Source: Candidatus Viadribacter manganicus
GTDB lineage: Bacteria; Pseudomonadota; Alphaproteobacteria; Caulobacterales; Aquidulcibacteraceae
DNA: 64,000 nt
Assembly: GCF_001679665.1 (NCBI RefSeq)
Contig: NZ_CP013244.1
Span: forward strand, 1,488,001-1,552,000
Reading direction: 5' to 3'
Shown here: piece after piece, positions 41,201 to 50,009 of the stretch
Layout: each line of letters opens with the position of its first letter
Position numbering within the stretch: the first letter of the stretch is position 1
The notes under the pieces: model-generated
Told to the model about the DNA's origin: nothing
What the model saw: the letters and a program-made list of their open reading frames with translations, nothing else
Databases searched by the model: none
Position numbers and translations under genes: made by a program

Positions 41201-42709
41201 CTATTGGCGGGCTGCGACCCCGATGGCCCAATTGCGCACGGCGAGATCATCCCAGACGCCATCGTATGTGACATCGGCGCGATAGGCTTCCAGCGCGCCA
41301 CGCGCCCTTCCCCGATAGACTTTGAGCGGCAGCACGATGCGTGCAAGTCCGGAGGGAAGCACCTGATCGCGCACCTCCATCAGCAAGCCGTCGCCGCTCG
41401 TATCCATGCCGATCAGTTGCGTGCCGGGGATGTGAAGAACGACATCGGCAAAATCCAGGCACGCGCTGGCGCACGTGCCGTTCGACAGAATGTAGACGTG
41501 CGCGGGGATTGGCGATGGACCTTGCGGGCGGCGCTGCGTGTAGCCGCCGCCCTGCGGCACGGGCGTGTCAGCGGCTAAATCGCGCTGGCGCCACATTGGT
41601 TCGCCACGTGCCAACGTTTGCGCAAAGCCATCCTGCACCGCACGCGCCCAAAGCGCGATTTGCGACTGCTCGCCGAACTGTGCGATCAACTCAGGTGCAA
41701 ATCCGTTGATGTAATCAAGGTTGCCCTGCGACACGCGCCAATCGGTGGCGCCGCCGGGGTTAGATTCCGGGATCGCGCTGACGATCTCGGCGCCCCATAC
41801 GGCGCGCGCGATCTCAGCACCCCATTCCGAGTTGCCGCCGCCATTGCCGCGAACGTCGATGATAACGGCGCGGCCGGCGCGAATAGTCTCCGCGTCGGCG
41901 GTGATTTCGTTGACCAGCGCGCGGAGTTGTTCGCCCGCGCTGTTGTCAAATGTCGGCACGCCAATCCAGGTAATGCCTTGCGCCGGCGTGGTGACGCCGA
42001 ATTCGGCGCCCGGGCCGTTGGTGGCGATGTTGTAGCGTGCCCAATAATCATCGCCCGGAACGTCGCGCCAATTGAGCGTGAACCGCGTGCGTTCGCCGTT
42101 TCGCTCGAACACGCAACGGCTTGGCGCCGGCGCGTATGGATTGCCGCGATCGAGGAAGAGCCGCGTGTGCGCAGCGCGGCGATCGCGGGCAAGCTGAGGG
42201 TTCATTGTGAACGGAAACACAGTGCGCTCGCGCAAACGCGCCAGCGTTTTGCCATCGCAGCTGACAATGCGCGCTCCTTGGACGGGAACCCCCTCGCCTT
42301 CGCTGTAGGCGACTATGGTATCGTCACCGCGTGCGGTGGCGATGAAGCCAGGCCAACGCGCAACGCTCAACGGCACGACTGGTGAAAGGCTGAGGTGCGG
42401 ATCCTGGAATCCGTTGGCGTACGGCGCGAGCGCGTAGAAATAGCTGGGCTGATCAGTGACGCGCCGCACACGCTGGCGCGCTTCGCGATAACCGCGCGCA
42501 AACCAGCGCTGCATGCGCGGATTTTCGGTATCGATGGCGACGGGTGTATCTTCGCGCAAGTACGTGCGCAGCGCTTCAAGATCAGTCTCCGCAGCCGCCC
42601 GCCACGCTTCCGGCCTTTGCGGTAGCCGCGGCCCCTCCTGCTCCTGCGCGAAGGCAGGCGCAGCCAAGGCGGCAAAGGCGGCCGCGGCCGCAATGACGGT
42701 TCTACGCAT
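41201..42709 (-). CDS. Secreted S41-like peptidase family protein, paralogue of 19852
   Basis: A 502-residue exported protein (signal peptide ends APAFAQ). Core motifs: AVIIDVRGNGGGNSEWGAEI (about residues 275-294) and VYILSNGTCASACLDFADVV (about 410), where the nucleophile Ser lies between two cysteines as in the paralogue (CASAC versus CFSSC). An R/W-rich segment and a C-terminal VRNWAIGVAARQ follow. GGGAGAA before ATG 42709 decides the start; the frame to 42796 is unsupported. Proteolytic function is probable but unproven. Confidence 0.78.
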   Translation of the reverse strand: MRRTVIAAAAAFAALAAPAFAQEQEGPRLPQRPEAWRAAAETDLEALRTYLREDTPVAIDTENPRMQRWFARGYREARQRVRRVTDQPSYFYALAPYANGFQDPHLSLSPVVPLSVARWPGFIATARGDDTIVAYSEGEGVPVQGARIVSCDGKTLARLRERTVFPFTMNPQLARDRRAAHTRLFLDRGNPYAPAPSRCVFERNGERTRFTLNWRDVPGDDYWARYNIATNGPGAEFGVTTPAQGITWIGVPTFDNSAGEQLRALVNEITADAETIRAGRAVIIDVRGNGGGNSEWGAEIARAVWGAEIVSAIPESNPGGATDWRVSQGNLDYINGFAPELIAQFGEQSQIALWARAVQDGFAQTLARGEPMWRQRDLAADTPVPQGGGYTQRRPQGPSPIPAHVYILSNGTCASACLDFADVVLHIPGTQLIGMDTSGDGLLMEVRDQVLPSGLARIVLPLKVYRGRARGALEAYRADVTYDGVWDDLAVRNWAIGVAARQ

Positions 42710-43021
42710 CGAAAATTCTCCCACCGTATCGTTGCTGCACGTCCCAGCGCAACCGGACCCAAAAGGCTGGCGTTCGGACCGCCGGCGATCGCGCATTGCG
42801 AGCTTCAGCTTCGGGCCTCCCTCCGCCTATGACGCCGAGCTAACCGCGATTTCGACATCACTGCGGGGGCGCCGCGCGGAAGCATCAATATTTCTCAACC
42901 GCGAGACTCGCAGGCGCCGCCAAGGCCGCTACGTTTGGCCGAAACGCTGGCCATCATCAATCCGGCAAGTCCGGGCCAGTCCACGCCATCGGACATAAGG
43001 TCACTATGGCTAAGTTGTTTT

Positions 43022-43045
43022 GTGACCTCAACCGGTCGGCGCAAC
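43022..43045 (-). mobile_element. IS30-type terminal repeat, solo
   Basis: GTGACCTCAACCGGTCGGCG then CAAC matches the right terminus at 59960 (GGCGACCTCAACGGGTCGAT then GCAAC) at most positions. No transposase is attached. The rest of 42797-43191 holds only a weak repeat-like stretch (about 42915-42955) and no gene. Confidence 0.45.
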
Positions 43046-43191
43046 GTTCGCGGGCACGGTGTGAGCGGCTGGACTGGAGCGCGTCGGCCATCTGAGCTTA
43101 CGAGCGGCCCGATGCTGGCCCAATGAGACATTCAGGTGTCGAACCCGCTGCCTCGCATGTTTTGCGCCAGCTAAAGCAACATCGCGGCGCG

Positions 43192-43785
43192 CTAGCTGCG
43201 TAAATCCCAGCGGATTTGGTAAGGTGTCTCATCTTTCCAGGCGCCAACATGTATATGCGGGCTGCGTCCGTAACCGTTGTTGCCGACGTGCGCGACAACT
43301 TGGCCGGCCACAACGGTCGCACCTTGTTCGATTAGAATATCCTGAACATGCGCGAACAAGACGCGCATGCCGTCAGCGCGCTCAAACACGATGAAGCTTG
43401 CTGGTGGGGCGCCAAGACGCCCCGGTTCGTTGACAGCCGGGTTGATATTTATGCGGACAATCGTCGCGTCGAACGGCGCGAGCACCTCTGCGCCCCAGCC
43501 GTACCAGTCTTCGTTGCGCAAACCGTCATTGCGATAGGCGCGGACAAATCCGCCTTCTGTGTTGGGATCGAGGCCACCCTGAATGAAACAATCGGCGCCC
43601 AGCGCATCGCCCATATACTGAAGCTCGCCCTCAACGTGTTCCCCACAGGCATAATACTCATTAAATAGCCGATGCAGCGTCACTGTCTCAATCGGCGCCG
43701 GCGTCTCGCCCGACAAGACTTGAGTTTGAGCACAAGCGGACGCGGGCAACATGGCCAAAATGGTCGCGACAATCAAAGAGCGCAT
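43192..43785 (-). CDS. M23-family (LytM-like) peptidase
   Basis: A 197-residue exported protein (signal peptide ends SACAQ). Residues about 105-195 have the LytM fold: APFDATIVRI, ADGMRVLFAHVQDILIEQG and the metal motif PHIHVGAW. The first metal ligands (usually HxxxD) are not apparent, since that region reads GADCFIQGG, so it may be a regulatory rather than catalytic LytM protein. It is flanked on both sides by IS30-type terminal repeats in the same orientation. Confidence 0.78.
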   Translation of the reverse strand: MRSLIVATILAMLPASACAQTQVLSGETPAPIETVTLHRLFNEYYACGEHVEGELQYMGDALGADCFIQGGLDPNTEGGFVRAYRNDGLRNEDWYGWGAEVLAPFDATIVRININPAVNEPGRLGAPPASFIVFERADGMRVLFAHVQDILIEQGATVVAGQVVAHVGNNGYGRSPHIHVGAWKDETPYQIRWDLRS

Positions 43786-43992
43786 GAACTCAATCGAATC
43801 ACAAAAGCGCTCGCCTGCGCCAGCACAGACGGTCCAGCACGCTTGTTGTTGCGACGAACCGCGAGGTTCGTCGGCCAGGCGAGGCTAGGCGGTTTGGGCA
43901 AAGCGCGGACGAGCAAGGTGCGCCGCTGCAGTCGATCCTTCGGTGACGTGAGGCCGGCACTTCGTGCCTGACGCAAACGTCACCAATTACTT

Positions 43993-44018
43993 GTGACCTC
44001 AGTTGGTCGACGCAACAC
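43993..44018 (-). mobile_element. IS30-type terminal repeat, solo
   Basis: GTGACCTCAGTTGGTCGACG then CAACAC, similar to 43022 and to the right terminus at 59960, in the same orientation. The 356-base gap 43786-44141 holds nothing else I can name. Confidence 0.4.
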
Positions 44019-44141
44019 TTTAGTCTGTTTGAGACAACTGGAGTGAAGGTCACAGCCGAAACCCGCCATTCCTCCGTCAAGGTGGAACGTCTTACCGGCA
44101 GCTCGAGTTCATTGTGCAAACGATTAACACAGGAGAACTTG

Positions 44142-44471
44142 ATGCGCTTCTTACAAACTGCCCTCCTTTCAATTTCAGCGCTCGCGATGACGGCCTGCGC
44201 TGGCATGTCACCGAGCGAGCGCAACGCGGCAACCGGCGCGGCCGTTGGCGGTGTCGCGGGCGCGTTGATCGGTGGGGACGCGGGCAGCGCCGCTATCGGT
44301 GCACTCGCCGGCGGCGGCGTCGGATGGTATCTAGGATGCCGTGAAGAAGGCCGCTGCGGCGCAGTCAACAACCGTCGCCAAAGCTACGACCAACGAAGCG
44401 GCCGCTACTACTTCCGCGACCAGCAATCGGGCCGTTATTTCTACGAGAACGGCGAGCCTTACAACGGTTAA
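44142..44471 (+). CDS. Glycine-zipper lipoprotein
   Basis: A 109-residue lipoprotein (lipobox MTACA, Cys 19). Residues about 30-66 form a glycine-zipper hairpin (GAAVGGVAGALIGGDAGSAA then GALAGGGVGWYLG). The C-terminus is Tyr/Arg-rich with repeated QSGRYYF. Such proteins stabilise the envelope, often called 17 kDa antigen-like. AGGAGA lies before ATG 44142. Confidence 0.8.
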   Translation: MRFLQTALLSISALAMTACAGMSPSERNAATGAAVGGVAGALIGGDAGSAAIGALAGGGVGWYLGCREEGRCGAVNNRRQSYDQRSGRYYFRDQQSGRYFYENGEPYNG

Positions 44472-44478
44472 GACAAAC

Positions 44479-44515
44479 TCGAAGCGCCGCGGTCGAATCT
44501 CGCGCGGCGCTTCGA
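44479..44515 (+). terminator. 13-bp perfect hairpin after glycine-zipper gene
   Basis: TCGAAGCGCCGCG (44479-44491) pairs perfectly with CGCGGCGCTTCGA (44503-44515), 8 bases after the stop at 44471. No T-run follows. Confidence 0.55.
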
Positions 44516-44658
44516 TCGCATCGACGGGGCGCGACGCTTGCGAAGGACGCGACGTTGCGCCTAAAGAGCAGAGTTCCCGTAATGCTTCCCCCTGAAGACA
44601 GATTGGTCGCTGAACGCGGACTGAACCTCTGCATCGGACAGATGCGTCACGGCGACGA

Positions 44659-44716
44659 TTGACCGGCCTATCTGGCGCAAACCGCTATAGCGTAATCTCG
44701 CCGAAACCAGACATCG
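44659..44716 (+). repeat. Intergenic repeat, copy 21 (short middle)
   Basis: TTGACCGGCCTATCTGGCGC then AAACCG at left; TAATCTCGCCGAAACCAGAC then ATCGC at right, between convergent genes. Confidence 0.65.
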
Positions 44717-44745
44717 CTAAGCCGCAACAAGGCCCATTGAGGAAT

Positions 44746-45225
44746 TTAAGACCGTCGCTTCTCTGTAGTGCAAAGCGCCAGATAGAGTGTTGCGGCCACG
44801 ACAGGAACGACGAACCAGTTGAGCGCTGCTCCCGGCGCGGTACCCAGCGTCACGATGGGTTTGAGATGGCCTGAGATGGCGCGCAGAAATGGTTCCAGCA
44901 GCAGCACACACAGGATGAACGGTACGAGCCCGCGGTACCGAAGAAGCAAAACCCAGAGCGCCCCCACAAGCAGCAATTGGCTCGCTCCCCATTGGCCGAA
45001 GATGGCGACGATGTTGTCGCCGCCAGCAACACTCGTGTCGATCGTTGCGATGCTATGGGCCCCGCCGTCGGGCGAGAACAGATGAATGAGACTTCGTGCC
45101 GTGATCACGACGAGAAACATCGTCGTGATCCAGTACGCGACGGCCGGGCCGCCGTAACGCGTTGGGTCTGACGGAAGCACGCCGGATGGGCGTGGAATCC
45201 AAGAAGTCGGCAGCAAAGTGCTCAT
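44746..45225 (-). CDS. Four-helix membrane protein
   Basis: A 159-residue membrane protein: VAYWITTMFLVVITARSLIH, ASQLLLVGALWVLLLRYRG, PFILCVLLLEPFLRAI and ALNWFVVPVVAATLYLAL. The start (45225) overlaps the acyltransferase stop by 4 bases, so it is the second gene of that operon. The order helix-loop-helix-Arg/Tyr-Arg is like the protein at 30459. No catalytic motif. Confidence 0.72.
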   Translation of the reverse strand: MSTLLPTSWIPRPSGVLPSDPTRYGGPAVAYWITTMFLVVITARSLIHLFSPDGGAHSIATIDTSVAGGDNIVAIFGQWGASQLLLVGALWVLLLRYRGLVPFILCVLLLEPFLRAISGHLKPIVTLGTAPGAALNWFVVPVVAATLYLALCTTEKRRS

Positions 45226-46277
45226 GCATGATCTCTAGTAGAACGACTCAGACGCGCCTGCCGCCAACGATCCACGGGGTGCTCGATGAAAACGAGAACC
45301 AGGATCGAAATCGCGAAGGTTGCGGCAAACGCTGTCAACACCGGAAACGGCGGTTCGTAGATGAGCACTGCCCCCACAACGAGAAGCTGGCTGAGATACA
45401 CAGGATAGCTTAGGTCGCCGATCCATCGATCGAGGGCGTTGTCTTTGAACGCGTTGAAGATCCACGGGATGGTCAACGCCACCACCGCATAAGTAACCCA
45501 ACGCGAGATCAGCGGCTCCATCGGCAAGAATGTATAGACCGCGCAATACGTGATCAGAACGCCGAGCGCGAGCCAACCAATCACTTTCGGCAATCTCGCC
45601 GCCAACGGCAGCGCACGATAGGCGAGCATCCCCAGCAAGAACATGAACAGCATCGTCGGGAAGAAACGCCCCTGCCAAAGCATATAGTCCACGTCCAAGA
45701 GATGCCCCGCCAGCCGAAGCGCGATGCTGCATGCTGCGAGTGCAACGATCCATCGCCAATTCAGCCGCGCCAGGAACGGCGCAACCGCGTAGAACATCAA
45801 TTCCGTGGACAAGCTCCATGCTTGCGGCACCGCGAGGCCCTGCCAGCCAATCACGGTGTTTTCATCCAGTTCGGCGTAGGGGTCGAAAATCAACGCGCCA
45901 TTTGCGTCGATCGTGAACCAAAACAGCAGATCCTGCCCTACCATCACAAAATTCTCGACGCCAAGCACCACGGCCGACATCGAATTTTGTGCGATCCTCT
46001 CCACGAGTTCTGGCGACGTCATCGGGTTAGCGCCGATGAAGATCGCCACAATTCCAAGCGCGAGCATAGCTAGGTACGTGGGGAAAAGGCGCAGTAGCCG
46101 ATTTGAATAAAACAGCCCTACGTCACGGTATTTCTCATCCAACACCAGCGCCATGTAGAAGCCGGAGATAATGAAAAAGCTTTGCACGGCGAGTCCGCCG
46201 CTCAGAACCTTGTAGTTCGCCATTGACAGGTGCGAAAGCAACACCGCGACAGCGAGCAGGACCCGCACCATCCCCAT
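45222..46277 (-). CDS. Acyltransferase family 3 membrane protein
   Basis: A 351-residue polytopic protein with about ten helices. The family signature of a His in the first helix and an Arg-rich loop is seen (VLLSHLSMANYKVL, FYSNRLLRLFPTYLAM), and SLSTELMFYAVAPFLARL follows. These enzymes transfer acyl groups to sugars or lipids of the envelope. GGAGACAAAGAA before ATG 46277 supports the start; the longer frame to 46523 is not coding. It overlaps a small membrane protein downstream. Confidence 0.87.
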   Translation of the reverse strand: MGMVRVLLAVAVLLSHLSMANYKVLSGGLAVQSFFIISGFYMALVLDEKYRDVGLFYSNRLLRLFPTYLAMLALGIVAIFIGANPMTSPELVERIAQNSMSAVVLGVENFVMVGQDLLFWFTIDANGALIFDPYAELDENTVIGWQGLAVPQAWSLSTELMFYAVAPFLARLNWRWIVALAACSIALRLAGHLLDVDYMLWQGRFFPTMLFMFLLGMLAYRALPLAARLPKVIGWLALGVLITYCAVYTFLPMEPLISRWVTYAVVALTIPWIFNAFKDNALDRWIGDLSYPVYLSQLLVVGAVLIYEPPFPVLTAFAATFAISILVLVFIEHPVDRWRQARLSRSTRDHA

Positions 46278-46327
46278 TTCTTTGTCTCCATGATGAGTTG
46301 GACGCGGGCCTACTTGCTCGCGCGGCG

Positions 46328-48151
46328 TTAGCTGCGTGAAACTGAATCGGTCCAACGCTGAACCAAACTCTCCGTGACCGACAACGGTGTGGCCCCGTTG
46401 CCAACCACGGTGTCGTGGAACCCTTTCAGATCGAAACGATTCCCCAGCGCGGTTTGCGCCGCGGCACGCGCTCGTAAAATCGCTTGCTTGCCGACCATGT
46501 AAGAGCACGCCTGCCCTGGCCAAACGCAGTATCGCTCTATCTCTGTCGTGATCGGCCCCAATGCATCGCCAGTTGCCTCCACCATCGACTGAATGGCTTG
46601 CTCACGGGTCCAGCGTTTGGCGTGAATGCCTGTGTCCACAACTAGGCGCGATGCGCGGAATGTTGCGGACTGAAGGTATCCGAGACGATTGATGGGATTG
46701 TCGGCATAAACGCCGACTTCGTCCATCAATTGCTCGGTGTAGAGCGCCCACCCTTCCGAATACGCGGCGAAGAACATCAGCGCGCTGCGGATAAACGGAA
46801 TGCCTTCCGCTTCCTGTTGGAGCGCGAACTGCCAATGGTGGCCCGGAATGCCTTCGTGATACGTCAATGTCGGCAGGCCGAACTTTGCAAGCTCGCGCAT
46901 GTCGCGCAGGTTGATGTAGTAAACGCCGGGTCGCGAACCATCGAGAGCTGGAACATTGTAGTATCCGCCCGGCGCACCCGCTTCTGTGTATTCGGGAATC
47001 CGCCTGATCTCGAGTTGCGCGCGCGCTTGCCTGCCGAAGTACTCAGGCATCAAAGCCGCGGTCGCGCGAACGAGCGCGTTGAGATCAGCGAGGCACTGCT
47101 CGCGGCCGGCATTGGTGTTCGGGTAGAGTTGATCCGGCCGCCGCCCAATCTCCTGCAGGCGTTGCGCGACCGTTCCTCGCGTCAAGCCCTGTGCTCTAAG
47201 TATCGCATCCATCTCGCTCGTGTGCTGAGCTATGAGATCAACTCCCAGCTGATGTATTTCGTCGGGGCTCATCATCGTGGTTGTCTGCACACGCAGGGCC
47301 GTTGCGTAGAGTTCATCGCCACGCGGCAAGCGCCAAACGCCCGCGTCATGCGTTGCCCGAGCCCGTATCGCCCGCAACGCATCCATCTGACGGCCATACG
47401 CGGGCAAGACTTCATCGCGCACGAGCGCCTCGGCTCGCGATACCAAGGCCGCTCGCTCCGCTTCGGGGATATCCGTCACATTCGGAAGCCGATCGGCGAA
47501 CGAGGCAACGATCGCCGTTTGCGCCGCCGGCGTTCGCGCGAAAGTTTCTTGTTGCTGCAGGGCGCGGTCGATGGCGAAATCCGGAGGCACAAGACCAGCG
47601 CCTGCATCAGACGCGATCAGCCTGCTCTCTTCATCGAGCACACCGGCAAAGGCAGAAATACGCGAAAAATAGCCCTCAACTTGTTCTCGCGATGTGATCG
47701 GATGTTGGCTCGCCAAGAAATCCGGAATGCCGACATACGATCCGGTGAGCTGGCTCACGACGTATGGGTATCGCGCGCTCGGCTCGAACGATATGTCCGC
47801 AGCGTTATCCGAGAGCGAAGTCGTGACGACGTCAAGCGTCACTTGATCCGTCTCGGAGAGAACATTTCTATCGATGGCGCCGAGGTCGCGTAGTCCTGCC
47901 TCAAGGATGCCGCGAACGCGCGTTAGCCCAGCGCGAGTCGGATCCGACAACCGGCTCATATAGGCGCCGCCGGCTTGCTCAACCGGAACGGACAAGCTAG
48001 TCGCGGTCTCGGGAGATTCTCGTAAGAACTCCGTCGCGAGGCGATCCAACACCTCCGCCAATCGATCATCCGCCGCGACCCGGCTTGTGCAGGCCGCCAG
48101 CATCGCGCCAGCCACCGATGCGCCAAGAACACTGCGCCTACTCATTTTCAT
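46328..48151 (-). CDS. DUF885 metallopeptidase-like lipoprotein
   Basis: A 607-residue protein of the DUF885 family. The N-terminus (MSRRSVLGASVAGAMLAAC) has both a Tat-like SRRSVLG and a lipobox (Cys about 21). Residues about 420-450 contain LTYHEGIPGHHWQFAL, the HExxH-like zinc site, with FFAAYSEGWALYTEQLMDEV downstream carrying a further Glu ligand. Members are thought to be secreted peptidases. Neighbours are an FG-GAP protein and a TonB receptor, so it may supply peptides. AAAGGTG precedes ATG 48151. Confidence 0.85.
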   Translation of the reverse strand: MKMSRRSVLGASVAGAMLAACTSRVAADDRLAEVLDRLATEFLRESPETATSLSVPVEQAGGAYMSRLSDPTRAGLTRVRGILEAGLRDLGAIDRNVLSETDQVTLDVVTTSLSDNAADISFEPSARYPYVVSQLTGSYVGIPDFLASQHPITSREQVEGYFSRISAFAGVLDEESRLIASDAGAGLVPPDFAIDRALQQQETFARTPAAQTAIVASFADRLPNVTDIPEAERAALVSRAEALVRDEVLPAYGRQMDALRAIRARATHDAGVWRLPRGDELYATALRVQTTTMMSPDEIHQLGVDLIAQHTSEMDAILRAQGLTRGTVAQRLQEIGRRPDQLYPNTNAGREQCLADLNALVRATAALMPEYFGRQARAQLEIRRIPEYTEAGAPGGYYNVPALDGSRPGVYYINLRDMRELAKFGLPTLTYHEGIPGHHWQFALQQEAEGIPFIRSALMFFAAYSEGWALYTEQLMDEVGVYADNPINRLGYLQSATFRASRLVVDTGIHAKRWTREQAIQSMVEATGDALGPITTEIERYCVWPGQACSYMVGKQAILRARAAAQTALGNRFDLKGFHDTVVGNGATPLSVTESLVQRWTDSVSRS

Positions 48152-48213
48152 TTCAACACCTTTCTTATTGTCACACCGCTCTAGGCGCCTGCCGTCGGCA
48201 ACTGGGTCTTCCC

Positions 48214-49776
48214 TCAACGCGGTTCTTCGAAAGTGTTGGTCTGATCCATCCGAAACTGACGGACGATTTGAATGCGCCCGTTAGGCCAGCGGATCTCGGC
48301 GCGAAGCACACGCTCTCCCTCCGGCACACCGTAAAGAAAGTTGCTGCCGCTCTGACTGCGGAACGTCGACTGCCCACTGGCTTCGCGAAGCTGGATACGT
48401 TCGCCGCGCGCGCTGCGCGTCACGAGCGTGACGCGCGCGCCAAGCGGATCGACGGCCCCGTGGCGGCTTCGGAGCTCCATTCTAAGTGATCGCCCGCACA
48501 GATCACTATCGTTCCGGAGAATTGTCACGTAGTCACCGGCAGCGGTTTCACCCCAACTGCCGAGCACGAGGTCCGGGTCTCCATCGCCATCGATGTCGCC
48601 TGACGCCGCGCCCCAATAATGCGTGACGCGGTTCAGCAAGGTCTCGTTGTGCACGAGGTCAAACGCGCCTGATCCATCATTTGAGAACAGGCGGATACCT
48701 TCATTGTAGGCCGTAGTCGCCAGGTCGAGATCGCCATCAAGGTCGAAATCAACGAACGATGCCGTGGATGCTTCCTTGTCTGGGTGGACGTGGCCCTCGA
48801 ACCGCCCGTCCAACGTGAAGCGGCCGCGCCCGTCGTTCAAAAATATTCGATCGCGCCCGTTCGCGCTTCCATAGCCGACATGCCCGATAAAGAGGTCAAG
48901 ATCGCCATCATTATCGACATCGCCTCGCGCCGCCGCAGTCGAAGCGAATTCCCTTGAATCAAAGCCCTGGCCTTCGGTTTGCGTAAATACCCAGCCACCG
49001 TCGTTGCGATAGTAGCGCGGCGTTTCTACGCTAGCAGGCTCAATGCCATTGCTCCTTAGTATGTCGCTGTTGGTGGCGAACAGGTCCTGGTCGCCGTCAT
49101 TGTCGAAATCGGCCCATAGAATTGTCGCGGCGTTGGAGGTGGGGCCATTCTCGATCGCCACGCCCGTTACACGAATGAACTGCCCCCGATCATTTCTAAA
49201 CACGTGGAGCGGGCCCGCGGGTGTTTCCATGGTCGGCGCGCCAGACATGAGGTCCATGTCGCCGTCCCCATCCATATCGGCCCAACTCTCTGCGAAGTTG
49301 CTGCCACGGGTGGCGGTTGCATCACCCAATTGCTCGCGCGCGAAATGTCCGCCGCCAAGATTGCGCAAGAAAACATCTGGCCGGCCGTGCTGCACGGCGA
49401 TGAACGCGTCGAGATCGCCATCATCATCAATATCGGCCCACGTGCTCCCTGAGTTTGGATTGTCCGCCACCAAGAACTCCGGATCGGGCGAATGCGAAAA
49501 ATTCCCGGACCCGTCGTTGATGTAGAGTGTGTTCGCGCGATAGCTCGGCCGGCCTTGCGCGGGGCTGTAGCCGCCGGTTGCCATCAAATCGAGATCTCCA
49601 TCATCATCGATGTCGGCAAGGCTGATACCGCCAGGAAAACCCCGGTCGCGAGAGCCGTCGCCTATGATCAAAGGCGTCGCTTCAAGACGAGGCGCGGGGC
49701 AGGACTGAGACAATTCCCCGGCGCTTGCACAGCCGGCCAAGATCGCGGCAAAGCCGAGAATAGTCACTCTGCTCAT
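48214..49776 (-). CDS. FG-GAP/VCBS repeat lipoprotein with UnbV-like end
   Basis: A 520-residue lipoprotein (lipobox LAGCA). It consists of about eight beta-propeller-like FG-GAP/VCBS repeats with calcium loops of the type DIDDDGDLD, DMDGDGDMD, DFDNDGDQD, DVDNDGDLD, DLDGDLD and DIDGDGDPD. The C-terminal ~90 residues (GARVTLVTRSARGERIQLRE, AEIRWPNGRIQ) are an ASPIC/UnbV domain. Such proteins sit outside the inner membrane and can bind ligands or scaffold partners. GGGGGAGG precedes ATG 49776. Gap to the DUF885 start is 62 bases, so co-transcription is possible. Confidence 0.88.
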   Translation of the reverse strand: MSRVTILGFAAILAGCASAGELSQSCPAPRLEATPLIIGDGSRDRGFPGGISLADIDDDGDLDLMATGGYSPAQGRPSYRANTLYINDGSGNFSHSPDPEFLVADNPNSGSTWADIDDDGDLDAFIAVQHGRPDVFLRNLGGGHFAREQLGDATATRGSNFAESWADMDGDGDMDLMSGAPTMETPAGPLHVFRNDRGQFIRVTGVAIENGPTSNAATILWADFDNDGDQDLFATNSDILRSNGIEPASVETPRYYRNDGGWVFTQTEGQGFDSREFASTAAARGDVDNDGDLDLFIGHVGYGSANGRDRIFLNDGRGRFTLDGRFEGHVHPDKEASTASFVDFDLDGDLDLATTAYNEGIRLFSNDGSGAFDLVHNETLLNRVTHYWGAASGDIDGDGDPDLVLGSWGETAAGDYVTILRNDSDLCGRSLRMELRSRHGAVDPLGARVTLVTRSARGERIQLREASGQSTFRSQSGSNFLYGVPEGERVLRAEIRWPNGRIQIVRQFRMDQTNTFEEPR

Positions 49777-49954
49777 TGATCCCCCTCCTCCCCCAAGGTT
49801 CATGGAGCCCACACTAAGGACGCTTGATTGGCCAGCCATTGGCGACGGCCCTGCGCCAAATCGCGGCGAACGGCGCCTTATATTCAATTTTATCTCGTAA
49901 CTTTAATTATGTGATTACGATCTTGCTCGGCCTCCCGAAGCCTGCTCTCCATTG

Positions 49955-49984
49955 AAAAAAGGGCGGACCTCTCGGCCCGCCCCC
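49955..49984 (-). terminator. Rho-independent terminator of TonB receptor gene
   Basis: On the minus strand a GC-rich stem (GGGCGGGCCGAGAGGTCCGC then CC) is followed by TTTTTT. It lies just beyond the receptor stop at 50010. Confidence 0.85.
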
Positions 49985-50009
49985 AGTTCAATCGGAAGGG
50001 ATACTCTGC

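Noticed and set aside
9453..45000. Chromosomal integron (gene cassette array with attC sites)
   Set aside because: Repeats between single genes suggest it, but the copies lack GTTRRRY/RYYYAAC core sites, genes lie on both strands, and no integron integrase is seen.
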